From positions 1 through 39,979 of the forward strand of contig CAKSTB010000024.1 in the NCBI GenBank assembly GCA_934490165.1: a stretch of 39,979 nt of DNA, in the 5' to 3' direction. The DNA comes from an uncultured Ruminiclostridium sp. (lineage in GTDB: Bacteria; Bacillota; Clostridia; Oscillospirales; Ruminococcaceae). Within the stretch, counting starts at the first letter, position 1. Each line of letters begins with the position of its first letter. Under the pieces are notes generated by a model. It had not been told where the DNA came from. It did no database searches and worked only from the letters and a program-made list of their open reading frames with translations. The position numbers and the translations under genes were made by a program. This document shows, in pieces, positions 23,473 to 32,661 of this stretch.

Positions 23473-25485
23473 GTGAAGAATTTTTATCGTGACGGCGGAC
23501 TTGTCATATCGGTTTCGGCACTGGTTATCGCACTGGCAATAATGCAGGGCTATATATACACCGGGGATATCAATGTATTCTGGCTGTCTGCGCCCTTTGT
23601 AGTGCTTATCGGCGGCTTTGCTATCGGTAAGCTCATACAGGTAACAAGAAAGACGTTCCAGTACTATGCGCGAATTGACGATGAGCTTGAAGCGAAAATG
23701 CATATGTCGGTGCACAGCTTCCCGATGTCTGCGGTAATTATCGACAGCGCAGGAAGAATAGTATGGACAAACGGAAAGTTCACCGAGGAGTTCCCCGGGT
23801 GCTGTGAGTACGGTATGGAGCTGTCGAATATCACCGATATACCTGCGGCGGATTTCTTCACCGACGACGGCATTACGATAACATATAACGACAGCGTATA
23901 CAAGGTATTCGCAAGAGTGCCCGATGAAGAAGAGGCAAAGGAGCTTACCCTCCTGTTCTTCAAGAATATCACCGATATCACAGCCCTTGAAACAGAGAAA
24001 AAGCTGTCACAGCCTGTTGTAATACTGTTTATGGTGGACGGCTATGAAGAGCTTATCAGCGGCTGTCTTGAAAGTGAAAAGGCGCACGTTTCCGTACAGA
24101 TAGACAAGCTCCTTGAAGACTTCGCGGGACAGACGACGGGAGTGCTCAGAAAGAACGCTTCCGACAGATTTATCGCGATAATCGAGGAAAGACACCTTCA
24201 GAAGATACTCGAAAACAAGGTTGAGATCCTCGACAAGGCAAGAGAGATATTTGTAAACGACAGGCTGAATGTCACAATGTCGATAGGTATCGGCAGAACA
24301 GGCAAAACGCTCAAGGAAAGCGAGCAGTTCGCGCGTCAGGCACTTGAAATGGCACTCGGACGAGGCGGTGACCAGGCGGCTGTAAAGACATATAACGGCT
24401 TTGAGTTCTACGGCGGCGTATCAAAGGGCGTTGAGCGTCACACAAAGGTAAAGACCCGAATTATCGCAAACTCACTGCTTGAGCTTGTCGACAATGCGGA
24501 CAAGATATTCATAATGGGTCACAAGTACAGCGATCTTGACAGCGTGGGCTCATCGGTAGGTCTTACCTGCGCGATAAGAAATCTCGGAAAGAGCGCGTGG
24601 GCGGTATGCGACTACAACACTTCGCTAGCAAAGGTGCTGATAGACAGATTTCCGCATAACGAGGGCGAAGAACCGCTCTTCAAAGAGCCCTCTGCCGCAG
24701 TTGACGAGATAACCGACAATACACTGCTTATAATATGCGACACGCATAACCCACTGATAATCGAAAGCAAGGAGCTTTACGAAAAGGCAAAGAAGGTAGT
24801 TGTCATCGACCACCACAGGAAGATGGTAAACTACATAGACAATGCCGTAATATTCCACCACGAGCCGTATGCGTCCTCCGCATCGGAAATGGTGACCGAG
24901 CTTATACAGTACTTCGGCGAAGCCGGCAAGCTCAGAGCGGTACAGGCAGAGTGCCTTCTTGCCGGAATTATGCTTGACACCAAGAATTTCGTTATGAAAA
25001 CGGGTGTCAGAACCTTTGAGGCGGCGGCTGTACTGCGCAAGATGGGTGCGGATACGATAACCGTAAAGAAGATGTTCTCAAGCTCAATAGACAGCTATAA
25101 GCGAAAGACCCAGATAGTAGCGGAAGCGGAGATCTATCGCAAGTGCGCGATAGCCCCCTGCGACTTCTATGCGGACGACCTGAGGATCGTTGCTCCGCAG
25201 GCGGCGGACGAATTGCTTACTATCAAGAATGTTGACGCATCATTCGTACTGTACAAGACGATGAGCAACGAGATATCGATAAGCGCAAGAAGTATGGGCA
25301 ATTTAAATGTTCAGCTCATTATGGAGGCTCTGGGCGGCGGCGGTCATCAGACTATGGCAGGCGCACAGCTTAAGGACGAAACACTCAGCGAGGCGCTTGA
25401 AGTGCTCAAAAAATCAATTGACGACTACTATTTAAGCCTTATAAAGGTAAATTCAAACGATAACAAGACTGCACAGCGCAGTTAA
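23473..25485 (+). CDS. gdpP: Cyclic-di-AMP phosphodiesterase GdpP
   Basis: GdpP hydrolyses the second messenger c-di-AMP to pApA. The 670-residue protein has the full family layout: two N-terminal membrane helices (about 10-26 and 34-54), a PAS-like domain (about 80-170), a degenerate GGDEF domain (MSIGIGRTGKTL...RGGDQA, about 175-305) and a DHH/DHHA1 phosphoesterase. The metal ligands are GHKYSDLDS (349-357), CDTHN and IDHHRK, and the C-terminal substrate loop is GGGGHQTMAGA. The start is GTG at 23473 with AAAGGAGG upstream. It lies 28 bases after rnj and 18 before rplI. Confidence 0.97.
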   Translation: MKNFYRDGGLVISVSALVIALAIMQGYIYTGDINVFWLSAPFVVLIGGFAIGKLIQVTRKTFQYYARIDDELEAKMHMSVHSFPMSAVIIDSAGRIVWTNGKFTEEFPGCCEYGMELSNITDIPAADFFTDDGITITYNDSVYKVFARVPDEEEAKELTLLFFKNITDITALETEKKLSQPVVILFMVDGYEELISGCLESEKAHVSVQIDKLLEDFAGQTTGVLRKNASDRFIAIIEERHLQKILENKVEILDKAREIFVNDRLNVTMSIGIGRTGKTLKESEQFARQALEMALGRGGDQAAVKTYNGFEFYGGVSKGVERHTKVKTRIIANSLLELVDNADKIFIMGHKYSDLDSVGSSVGLTCAIRNLGKSAWAVCDYNTSLAKVLIDRFPHNEGEEPLFKEPSAAVDEITDNTLLIICDTHNPLIIESKELYEKAKKVVVIDHHRKMVNYIDNAVIFHHEPYASSASEMVTELIQYFGEAGKLRAVQAECLLAGIMLDTKNFVMKTGVRTFEAAAVLRKMGADTITVKKMFSSSIDSYKRKTQIVAEAEIYRKCAIAPCDFYADDLRIVAPQAADELLTIKNVDASFVLYKTMSNEISISARSMGNLNVQLIMEALGGGGHQTMAGAQLKDETLSEALEVLKKSIDDYYLSLIKVNSNDNKTAQRS

Positions 25486-25503
25486 AAGAAAGGACGATAT
25501 AAA

Positions 25504-25950
25504 ATGAAGGTAATTTTCACACAGGACGTAGCAGGCTCAGGCAAGAAGGGCGAAGTCAAGGAAGTCAAAGACGCATACGCAAGAAACTGCCTTATCAAGA
25601 AGGGTCTTGCAGTAGAAGCTACCAACGAGAACCTTAACCACCTTGAGGGTCAGAAGGCTTCCGCACAGCACAAGCTTGATGTTGAAGCGGCAAACGCCAA
25701 GAAGATAAAGGAAACGATCGACGGCAAGGTACTTACATTCAAGGCTAAGGCAGGTCAGGGCGGAAAGCTGTTCGGTTCTGTTACAGGCAAGGATATAAGC
25801 GCGCTCATAAAGCGCGATTTCGGCTTTGACGTTGACAAGAGAAAGATAGTAACAAAGAGCGATATCAAGTCATTCGGCACATTTGATGCAGAAGCAAGAC
25901 TGTTTACAGGTATCGTTGCACAGTTCAGCGTAAAGGTTGAGGAAGAATAA
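25504..25950 (+). CDS. rplI: 50S ribosomal protein L9
   Basis: The 148-residue protein is full length with the N-terminal domain MKVIFTQDVAGSGKKGEVKEVKDAYARNCLIKKGLA, the long connecting helix and the C-terminal rRNA-binding domain. It starts with ATG behind AAAGGAC. The stop overlaps the dnaB start by one base, and gdpP-rplI-dnaB is a classic Firmicute order. Confidence 0.98.
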   Translation: MKVIFTQDVAGSGKKGEVKEVKDAYARNCLIKKGLAVEATNENLNHLEGQKASAQHKLDVEAANAKKIKETIDGKVLTFKAKAGQGGKLFGSVTGKDISALIKRDFGFDVDKRKIVTKSDIKSFGTFDAEARLFTGIVAQFSVKVEEE

Positions 25951-27302
25951 TGGCTGATATGGAGCTTACGGGGGTAAATCTCCCGTACAGCCTTGATGCG
26001 GAGCAGTCTGTACTAGGCGCGATACTGCTTGACGGCAGTGCCAATATGCCCAAGGCATCGGCAAAGCTGCACCCAGAGCACTTCTATGTTAAAATGCACA
26101 GCGACATTTACACCGTTATGACGCAGATGTTCGCCGCAAGCGACAGCATAGATGTAGTGACCGTGCTCGAAAACTGCATGAAGCAGAACGTCTTTGAGTC
26201 GCAGGAAGAGGGACGTACATATCTTGTAAAGCTTATGGAAACCGTCCCGAGTATCTCCAGCATAGACAGATATATCGAGATAGTCGAGGATAAGTACACA
26301 AGGCGACAGCTGATAAGTATCGCGGGCGATATCCTCGAAAACGCAAACGAGGGCCAGGCAGAAACAGCCACACTGCTCGAGCTTGCGGAAAAGAAGATAT
26401 ACGAGGTACGAAACGAAAACCAGGTCAGAGGTCTTACAAAGCTGAACGGTATCGTTGTCGGCATACTGAACGAGCTGTCAGAGCTTTGCGCAAACCCCGA
26501 CAAGCAGGGCATACAGGGACTGAAATCGGGCTTTCCGTCACTCGACAAATACATACACGGACTCAATAAATCGGATCTGCTGATAATTGCGGCACGTCCC
26601 GGTATGGGTAAAACATCGTTTGCCATGAATATGGCGACAAACGTTGCAAAGTATCACCCCGAAAAGGCGATCTGTGTATTCAACCTCGAAATGTCAAAGG
26701 AACAGCTTGTAAAGCGTATGCTCTCCTCCGAGGGCAGAATTTCGAGCGAGCTTATGTCCACGGGTCGCTTTGACCCGGCACAGTGGAGAAATCTTGCAGA
26801 CGCGGCATTCGTGCTGTCGAATATGAATATCTATATAGACGACAGCTCGGCGATCACGGTAAACGAAATGAAAGCAAAGCTCCGCCGTGTCGAGAACCTC
26901 GGATTGATAGTAATAGACTATCTCCAGCTTATTTCATCGGGAAGAAGAGATCTTAACCGTGTAAATGAGATCTCCGAAATGACACGAAACCTCAAGATAA
27001 TGGCAAAGGAGCTCAATGTTCCGATAATCGTACTGTCACAGCTTGCACGTTCGGCAGAAAAGAAGGACGATAAGCGTCCTATGCTGTCAGATCTGCGTGA
27101 CTCGGGTTCTATCGAGCAGGACGCAGATATAGTACTGTTCCTGTACCGTGACAGCTACTATAACAAAGAGGCTGAAGATCAGAGAGCCTGCAAGTGTATA
27201 GTTGCCAAGAACCGTCACGGCGAAACCAACGATGTCAATATGATATGGGACGGTCAATATACAAGATTTACAGATGTGGAGTATGTCCATGCCGAGCAGT
27301 GA
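25950..27302 (+). CDS. dnaB: Replicative DNA helicase DnaB
   Basis: DnaB unwinds DNA at the replication fork as a hexamer. The 450-residue protein has the N-terminal helical domain (PYSLDAEQSVLGAILLD) and the RecA-like motor with Walker A ARPGMGKTS (215-223), Walker B LIVIDYLQLI, and the DLRDSGSIEQDAD region. There is no intein. It starts at the rplI stop (TAATG). Confidence 0.98.
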   Translation: MADMELTGVNLPYSLDAEQSVLGAILLDGSANMPKASAKLHPEHFYVKMHSDIYTVMTQMFAASDSIDVVTVLENCMKQNVFESQEEGRTYLVKLMETVPSISSIDRYIEIVEDKYTRRQLISIAGDILENANEGQAETATLLELAEKKIYEVRNENQVRGLTKLNGIVVGILNELSELCANPDKQGIQGLKSGFPSLDKYIHGLNKSDLLIIAARPGMGKTSFAMNMATNVAKYHPEKAICVFNLEMSKEQLVKRMLSSEGRISSELMSTGRFDPAQWRNLADAAFVLSNMNIYIDDSSAITVNEMKAKLRRVENLGLIVIDYLQLISSGRRDLNRVNEISEMTRNLKIMAKELNVPIIVLSQLARSAEKKDDKRPMLSDLRDSGSIEQDADIVLFLYRDSYYNKEAEDQRACKCIVAKNRHGETNDVNMIWDGQYTRFTDVEYVHAEQ

Positions 27303-28263
27303 TTTAAAAAATTCCGTTAAAAATACGATAGAACGGTATTCGATGATAAATAAGGGCGATACTGTAATTGCGGCGGTCAGCGGCGGCGCAGACAGCGTCG
27401 CTTTGCTGTATGTGCTGTATTCGCTTAGAAACGAGCTCGGATTTTCGCTTGCCGCCTGCCATGTAAATCACAATCTGCGCGGTGAGGAGAGCGACGGCGA
27501 TGAAAGATTTGTCCGCAGAATGTGCAGATTTCTTGATATACCGCTGTATGTGGCAAGCATAAAGGTAAACGACCTCAGACAAAAGCACGACAGCCTTGAA
27601 GAATGTGCAAGACGGCTCAGATATGAATTTTTCGACAGTATAAGCCGCGGCAAGCTTATAGCTACCGCGCACACAGCGTCCGATAACTGCGAAACCATAC
27701 TTATAAATATGGTGCGCGGCACGGCACTGTCGGGCATATGCGGAATACCCGCAAAGCGCGACAATATAATCCGCCCGCTGTTATACAACACCCGCGAGGA
27801 TATTGAGCGGTACTGCATGGAAAATTCACTTGATTACGTCACCGACAGCACAAACCTGTCTGACGACTATACGCGAAACAAGATAAGGCATAAGGTCGTG
27901 CCGCTGCTCAGAGAAATAAACCCCGCACTTTTCGGTGCAATAAGCAGACTGTCGCAGTCGGTATCCGATGATGACAGATATCTTGATAAATTAGCGGCAG
28001 GGCTTATGGAAAAGGCGCATACTCAGGACGATAAGTACGATGTCAATGTGCTTTATACAGCAGACGAATGCATACTGCGGCGTATCGTCACTATGCTTTT
28101 CAAAAATAACGATATACCGCTTAATATGAAAGCGGTCGAAAGCTGTGTCGGAATTATAAGGGCAAGACAGGGAAAAATAAATCCGTGCCAGTTCAAATTT
28201 GTTATGATACGCAAAAAAAAGCTGTTTGTGCTGACTGACTGTGAGAAATTCAGACGAAATTAG
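27289..28263 (+). CDS. tilS: tRNA(Ile)-lysidine synthase
   Basis: TilS converts C34 of the tRNA-Ile CAU anticodon to lysidine, changing its identity to AUA decoding. The ATP-pyrophosphatase loop is AAVSGGADSVALLY. The family motif with CHVNHNLRGEESDGDERFV follows, then the RYEFF and ATAHTASDNCETILINMVRGT regions. At about 324 residues it is shorter than the B. subtilis enzyme and seems to have only a short C-terminal part. Its ATG (27289) has GGAG upstream and overlaps the dnaB end by 14 bases; an ATG at 27274 is in frame but less well placed. Confidence 0.94.
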   Translation: MPSSDLKNSVKNTIERYSMINKGDTVIAAVSGGADSVALLYVLYSLRNELGFSLAACHVNHNLRGEESDGDERFVRRMCRFLDIPLYVASIKVNDLRQKHDSLEECARRLRYEFFDSISRGKLIATAHTASDNCETILINMVRGTALSGICGIPAKRDNIIRPLLYNTREDIERYCMENSLDYVTDSTNLSDDYTRNKIRHKVVPLLREINPALFGAISRLSQSVSDDDRYLDKLAAGLMEKAHTQDDKYDVNVLYTADECILRRIVTMLFKNNDIPLNMKAVESCVGIIRARQGKINPCQFKFVMIRKKKLFVLTDCEKFRRN

Positions 28264-28295
28264 TGTGATAAACAGCTTAAATGTGATGATCGCCG

Positions 28296-28324
28296 TTGCT
28301 TTTTAAGGGCATTCGTGCTATAAT
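28296..28324 (+). promoter_or_regulatory. SigA-type promoter before hpt
   Basis: TTGCTT (28296-28301) and TATAAT (28319-28324) have a 17-base spacer. The hpt start is 94 bases downstream. No terminator is visible between tilS and this site. Confidence 0.75.
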
Positions 28325-28417
28325 TGCAGTATTACTGATTTTGTTGCAAGCGCTTAACATTTATTTAATATAAGCGATGTATTATTTACGATAAAGAAAA
28401 AAACGGAGAAATAAGAC

Positions 28418-28960
28418 GTGGAAAACAGCATACACAATGATATCGAAAGAGTGCTTTTCACAAGCGAACAGCTTATGAAAAGAGCAGAAGAGATAGGAAA
28501 GCAGATAACCGAGGACTATAAGGGCGAAGAGGTAACGATAATAGGTATACTCAAAGGCTCATTTATGTTCCTGTCTGATGTGATGAAAAGCATAGACCTT
28601 TACACAAGACTTGACTTTGTGACTGTGCAGTCATACGGAAACGGTACGACATCGGGTGAGCTCAGGCTTACAAAGGATATTACAGCCGATATCAAGGGTA
28701 AGCACGTCATACTCGTTGAGGATATTCTTGACAGCGGTAAGACGCTTAAGTTTGTAAAGGATCTGTTCCTTGAAAGAGAGCCCGCATCAATAAAGGTATG
28801 CACATTGCTCAATAAGAAGGTAAGAAAATCAGAAGTTATAAAGGCAGACTATATCGGCTTTGACGTTGATGATGTATTTGTAGTCGGATACGGACTTGAT
28901 TATGCCCAGCTGTACAGAAATCTCCCGTACATAGGTGAGCTTAAGGTCGGGGCACGCTGA
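28418..28960 (+). CDS. hpt: Hypoxanthine phosphoribosyltransferase
   Basis: Hpt salvages hypoxanthine and guanine using PRPP. The 180-residue protein has the PRPP motif VILVEDILDSGKTL, the substrate loop VQSYGNGTTSG, and the base-binding FVVGYGLDYAQLYRNLPYIG. The start is GTG with ACGGAG upstream. The tilS-hpt-ftsH order is conserved widely in Firmicutes. Confidence 0.97.
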   Translation: MENSIHNDIERVLFTSEQLMKRAEEIGKQITEDYKGEEVTIIGILKGSFMFLSDVMKSIDLYTRLDFVTVQSYGNGTTSGELRLTKDITADIKGKHVILVEDILDSGKTLKFVKDLFLEREPASIKVCTLLNKKVRKSEVIKADYIGFDVDDVFVVGYGLDYAQLYRNLPYIGELKVGAR

Positions 28961-29044
28961 AATAACAGCGTCGAAGCTGTAAAAATATAACCGTAAAGAC
29001 GGTCGGGTGCAATATGCAGACACGACCGACAGAAAGGGAAACTG

Positions 29045-31003
29045 ATGAATCAGAACAACAAATTCAAAGGCGTTTTCATTTACCTTGCAGTTATCGTTCT
29101 GCTTGTCATAGGCATGGTCACAATGCTTCAGATGAGCGCGACACCGGGTGAACGTACAAGATATTCACAGGTGATAAGCGAATTTGATAACTACAATGTT
29201 TCAGGCTATACGCTTGATCTAGGCTCAGGTGAATTACAGTACACATTAAAGAGCGACAGCACAAAGAAATATAAGTATTCTGTGCCGAACGTAAGCCTGT
29301 TCTTACAGGATACCGAGGGCTACAGAAAGGCATATAACGAGAAAAATCCCGACAGTCCGCTCGTTGAGGACTTCTATCCTGTTTCAGACAATTCGTTCCT
29401 GCTCAGCTTCCTGCCGTATCTGCTTATGGTAGCGCTGATGATAGGCTTTACATTTGTGATAATGCGTCAGGCAGGCGGCGGCGGAAAAATGTCGCAGTTC
29501 TCCAAGGCGAACGCAAGAACACAGTCGGCTGGCGGTCCTAAGATAACCTTTGCCGATGTTGCGGGTGCAGAGGAAGAAAAGGAAGAAATGAGCGAGATCG
29601 TCGACTTTATGAGAAACCCCAGAAAGTATCAGGAGCTCGGCGCTAAAATACCGCGTGGCGTACTTCTGCTCGGCCCTCCCGGTACAGGTAAGACCTTACT
29701 TGCAAAGGCTGTTGCGGGAGAAGCAAACGTTCCGTTCTTCTCAATAAGCGGTTCGGATTTCGTTGAGATGTTCGTCGGTGTCGGCGCGAGCCGTGTAAGA
29801 GATCTGTTCGATCAGGCAAAAAAGCATACACCGTCAATAATATTCATAGATGAGATAGATGCGGTAGGTCGTCAGAGAGGCACAGGTCTTGGCGGCGGTC
29901 ACGATGAGCGTGAACAGACGCTGAACCAGCTGCTCGTTGAGATGGACGGCTTCTCGGACAATCAGGGTGTTATCGTTATTGCGGCTACAAACAGACGTGA
30001 TATACTTGATCCCGCACTGCTCCGTCCCGGTCGTTTCGACAGACAGATCACTGTAGGATATCCCGATATCAAGGGCAGAGAGGCCATTCTGCGCGTTCAT
30101 ACAAAGAATAAGAAGCTCGCCCCCGATATAAGCCTTGCCACCATCGCAAAGGGTACAGCCGGCTTTACAGGTGCAGACCTTGCGAACCTTGTAAACGAGG
30201 CGGCTCTGCTTGCGGCAAGAAACAACAGAAAGGCTATAACACAGCCTGATATAGAAGAGGCTACTATCAAGGTAGTTGCAGGACCTGAGAAGAAGTCAAA
30301 GGTAGTCAGCGAAGACGAAAAGCGTCTTACGGCATTCCACGAGGCAGGTCACGCAGTCTGCACATTCCACTGCAAGACACAAGACCCCGTACATCAGGTT
30401 TCGATCATACCGAGAGGTATGGCAGGCGGCTATACAATGTCGCTTCCCGAGCATGACAGGAGTTTCAGAAGCAAGACGCAGATGGAAGAAGAGATCATTG
30501 TTCTTCTCGGCGGACGTGTTGCCGAAAAGATCGTGCTCGATGAGATCTCGACAGGCGCAAGCAATGATATTGAACGTGCCACAGACCTTGCAAGAAGTAT
30601 GATAACAAGATACGGCTTCTCCGAAAAGCTGGGTCCTATCGTATACGGACACGATAACTCCGAGGTGTTCCTAGGCAGAGATTATTCTCAGGGCAGAAAC
30701 TACTCCGAAAACGTTGCCGCAGAAATTGACGGCGAGATCCGCGAGCTTATAGACACAAGCTATGAAAATGCAAAGCAGATACTGCTAAGTCACAGAGATC
30801 AGCTCGACAAGGTCGCTCATTACCTTATGGAGCATGAGAAGATCGACGGCGACGACTTCACCAAGCTGATGAACGGAGAACCGCTTGAAGATAATTCAGG
30901 CACACCTGTTCAGAGCGCAAACGATGCTGCTCCCGTTTCGGAAGATGCCGCTCAGGTTATCGGAGATAACGATAACAGCGATATCAATGAAATAAACGAA
31001 TAA
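29045..31003 (+). CDS. ftsH: ATP-dependent zinc metalloprotease FtsH
   Basis: FtsH is a membrane-bound hexameric AAA+ protease for quality control and regulated proteolysis. The 652-residue protein has two membrane helices (about 9-28 and 119-140) around an extracytoplasmic segment. Walker A is GPPGTGKT (210-217), Walker B IIFIDEID (265-272), the arginine-finger region is PGRFDRQI, and the zinc site is HEAGH (432-436) with a downstream Asp. The C-terminal tail is acidic and low in complexity. AAAGGG precedes the ATG. An 84-base gap after hpt holds a GTCGGGTG/CACGACCGAC hairpin with no U-run. Confidence 0.98.
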   Translation: MNQNNKFKGVFIYLAVIVLLVIGMVTMLQMSATPGERTRYSQVISEFDNYNVSGYTLDLGSGELQYTLKSDSTKKYKYSVPNVSLFLQDTEGYRKAYNEKNPDSPLVEDFYPVSDNSFLLSFLPYLLMVALMIGFTFVIMRQAGGGGKMSQFSKANARTQSAGGPKITFADVAGAEEEKEEMSEIVDFMRNPRKYQELGAKIPRGVLLLGPPGTGKTLLAKAVAGEANVPFFSISGSDFVEMFVGVGASRVRDLFDQAKKHTPSIIFIDEIDAVGRQRGTGLGGGHDEREQTLNQLLVEMDGFSDNQGVIVIAATNRRDILDPALLRPGRFDRQITVGYPDIKGREAILRVHTKNKKLAPDISLATIAKGTAGFTGADLANLVNEAALLAARNNRKAITQPDIEEATIKVVAGPEKKSKVVSEDEKRLTAFHEAGHAVCTFHCKTQDPVHQVSIIPRGMAGGYTMSLPEHDRSFRSKTQMEEEIIVLLGGRVAEKIVLDEISTGASNDIERATDLARSMITRYGFSEKLGPIVYGHDNSEVFLGRDYSQGRNYSENVAAEIDGEIRELIDTSYENAKQILLSHRDQLDKVAHYLMEHEKIDGDDFTKLMNGEPLEDNSGTPVQSANDAAPVSEDAAQVIGDNDNSDINEINE

Positions 31004-31016
31004 TTGAATTTAACGG

Positions 31017-31039
31017 TTGCCCCCGATTTTCGGGGGCAA
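31017..31039 (+). terminator. Intrinsic terminator after ftsH
   Basis: TTGCCCCCGA (31017-31026) pairs with TCGGGGGCAA (31030-31039) around a 3-base loop, then TTTTTCTG follows. It ends the unit that starts at rnj or hpt. Confidence 0.92.
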
Positions 31040-31128
31040 TTTTTCTGCTCCGCCGCCGAGTGGTTATTTGTCACAATAAACAGCGTCCGAAACAGCAATT
31101 TTTCGGATAAAGTCGGGGCTGATTGAAA

Positions 31129-31157
31129 TTGACATACCGCTTTCGATATAGTATAAT
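31129..31157 (+). promoter_or_regulatory. Consensus SigA promoter of the MBOAT-DHHW operon
   Basis: TTGACA (31129-31134) and TATAAT (31152-31157) match consensus with a 17-base spacer. The predicted RNA start is about 75 bases before the gene. Confidence 0.92.
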
Positions 31158-31240
31158 TATATACTGAATAGGGTTTGCCCGAAATCGGGCAGACGCATAA
31201 ATTACAGACATTAAAAGCTTCAAAAGAAAGGACGATACAG

Positions 31241-32644
31241 TTGATATTCGCCGATTTATTTTTTCTGTATTTCTTTATGGCACTGTGCTTTATAGCATAT
31301 TTTATCTGCCGTAAGACAGTATACCGCAACTGGGTGCTTATCGTATTCTCTATGATATTCTATGCATGGGGTGAGCCGGTCTGGGTGCTCCTGCTTGTCG
31401 GAAGCGTTACGGTAAACTATGTTGCGGGACTGCTGATAGATAAGTTCCGTGATACAAAAAAAGCGACCGCGGTAACTGCCGGTGCTCTTATATTTGATAT
31501 AGGACTTCTGATGTTCTTCAAATATACAGGCTTCTTTGTTGAAAATTTCAATGCGATAAGCCCGGTCGACCTACCCGTGCCGCATATAGAAATGCCGATA
31601 GGCATAAGCTTCTTCACATTCCAGATAATCTCCTATATCCTTGACTGCTACTGGGGCAAGATAAAGGTTCAGAAAAGCTGGTACAAGCTGCTTATGTACA
31701 TCTCAATGTTCCCTCAGCTCGTTGCAGGTCCTATCGTCCGCTATGCGGTAATTGAAGACGAGATAGACAACAGAGTGATAACAAGAGAGGATATCAGTGA
31801 GGGTATCACAAGAATATGTATGGGTCTTGGCAAGAAGGTAATACTTGCGAACAACCTCAGCACTATTGTTGATACATTCTTCAAAAACGGCGACCTCGCA
31901 TCGCTCTCTGTAGTCGGAACATGGTACACCGTAATAGTTTACGCTATGCAGGTCTACTTCGACTTCTCGGGTTATTCCGATATAGCGATAGGTCTCGGAC
32001 GCATATTCGGCTTCCACTTTGACGAGAACTTCCGCTATCCGTTTGTCAGCAAGAACATTACGGAATTCTGGCAGAGATGGCATATCTCCCTCGGTACATT
32101 CTTCCGCGACTATCTGCTGTATGTTCCGATATTCGGAAAGAGAAGAAAGTACCTCAATCTCTTCCTTGTATGGTTCTGCACAGGCTTCTGGCACGGTGCA
32201 AGCTGGAACTACATCATATGGGGTCTTTACTTCGGACTGTTCATTCTGATAGAGCGTACAATAGGCAACAAGAATATGAGAAAAATGCCAAAGGCGCTCG
32301 CACATATATACAATACGATAGTAGTCGTTGTGGGCTTCGGTATATTCTACTTTACCGATCTTGGCAAGCTCGGCACATTCCTCGGAAACCTTGTCGGACT
32401 GAACGGCAACTCGTTTGTCGATAAGATCTCCACACAGAATATGACAGCTAATGCGTGGCTGTTTATAGTGAGCGTTGTGCTGTGTATGCCTGTTGTTCCC
32501 GCACTCAAGAAGAAGCTTGAAAGTATGAATTATTACCTTGCAACCTCAGTAGGTCAGACGGTGCTTAATGTGGCAGTGTTCGCACTGAGCAGTATACTGC
32601 TTGTAAATGCCACAAACAACCCGTTTATCTACTGGCAGTTCTGA
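31241..32644 (+). CDS. MBOAT family O-acyltransferase, AlgI-like
   Basis: The 467-residue polytopic protein matches the AlgI/DltB branch of the MBOAT family, which passes acyl groups across the membrane to surface polymers. Visible motifs are YFDFSGYSDIAIGLGRIFGF, NFRYPFVSKNITEFWQRWHISLGTFFRDY, and GFWHGASWNYIIWGLYFG with the likely catalytic His318. The start is a TTG at 31241 with AAAGGAC upstream, which gives the usual N-terminus (IFADLFFLYFF); the longer frame from 31175 has no ribosome site. It is followed after 17 bases by its probable partner, a DHHW/SGNH-type protein. Confidence 0.93.
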   Translation: MIFADLFFLYFFMALCFIAYFICRKTVYRNWVLIVFSMIFYAWGEPVWVLLLVGSVTVNYVAGLLIDKFRDTKKATAVTAGALIFDIGLLMFFKYTGFFVENFNAISPVDLPVPHIEMPIGISFFTFQIISYILDCYWGKIKVQKSWYKLLMYISMFPQLVAGPIVRYAVIEDEIDNRVITREDISEGITRICMGLGKKVILANNLSTIVDTFFKNGDLASLSVVGTWYTVIVYAMQVYFDFSGYSDIAIGLGRIFGFHFDENFRYPFVSKNITEFWQRWHISLGTFFRDYLLYVPIFGKRRKYLNLFLVWFCTGFWHGASWNYIIWGLYFGLFILIERTIGNKNMRKMPKALAHIYNTIVVVVGFGIFYFTDLGKLGTFLGNLVGLNGNSFVDKISTQNMTANAWLFIVSVVLCMPVVPALKKKLESMNYYLATSVGQTVLNVAVFALSSILLVNATNNPFIYWQF

Positions 32645-32661
32645 GAAAGGAGTGAGTAAAA

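Noticed and set aside
27289..28263. TilS as a truncated gene
   Set aside because: It is shorter than the B. subtilis enzyme, but family members of about 310-330 residues exist and the catalytic domain is intact; there is no frameshift sign downstream.
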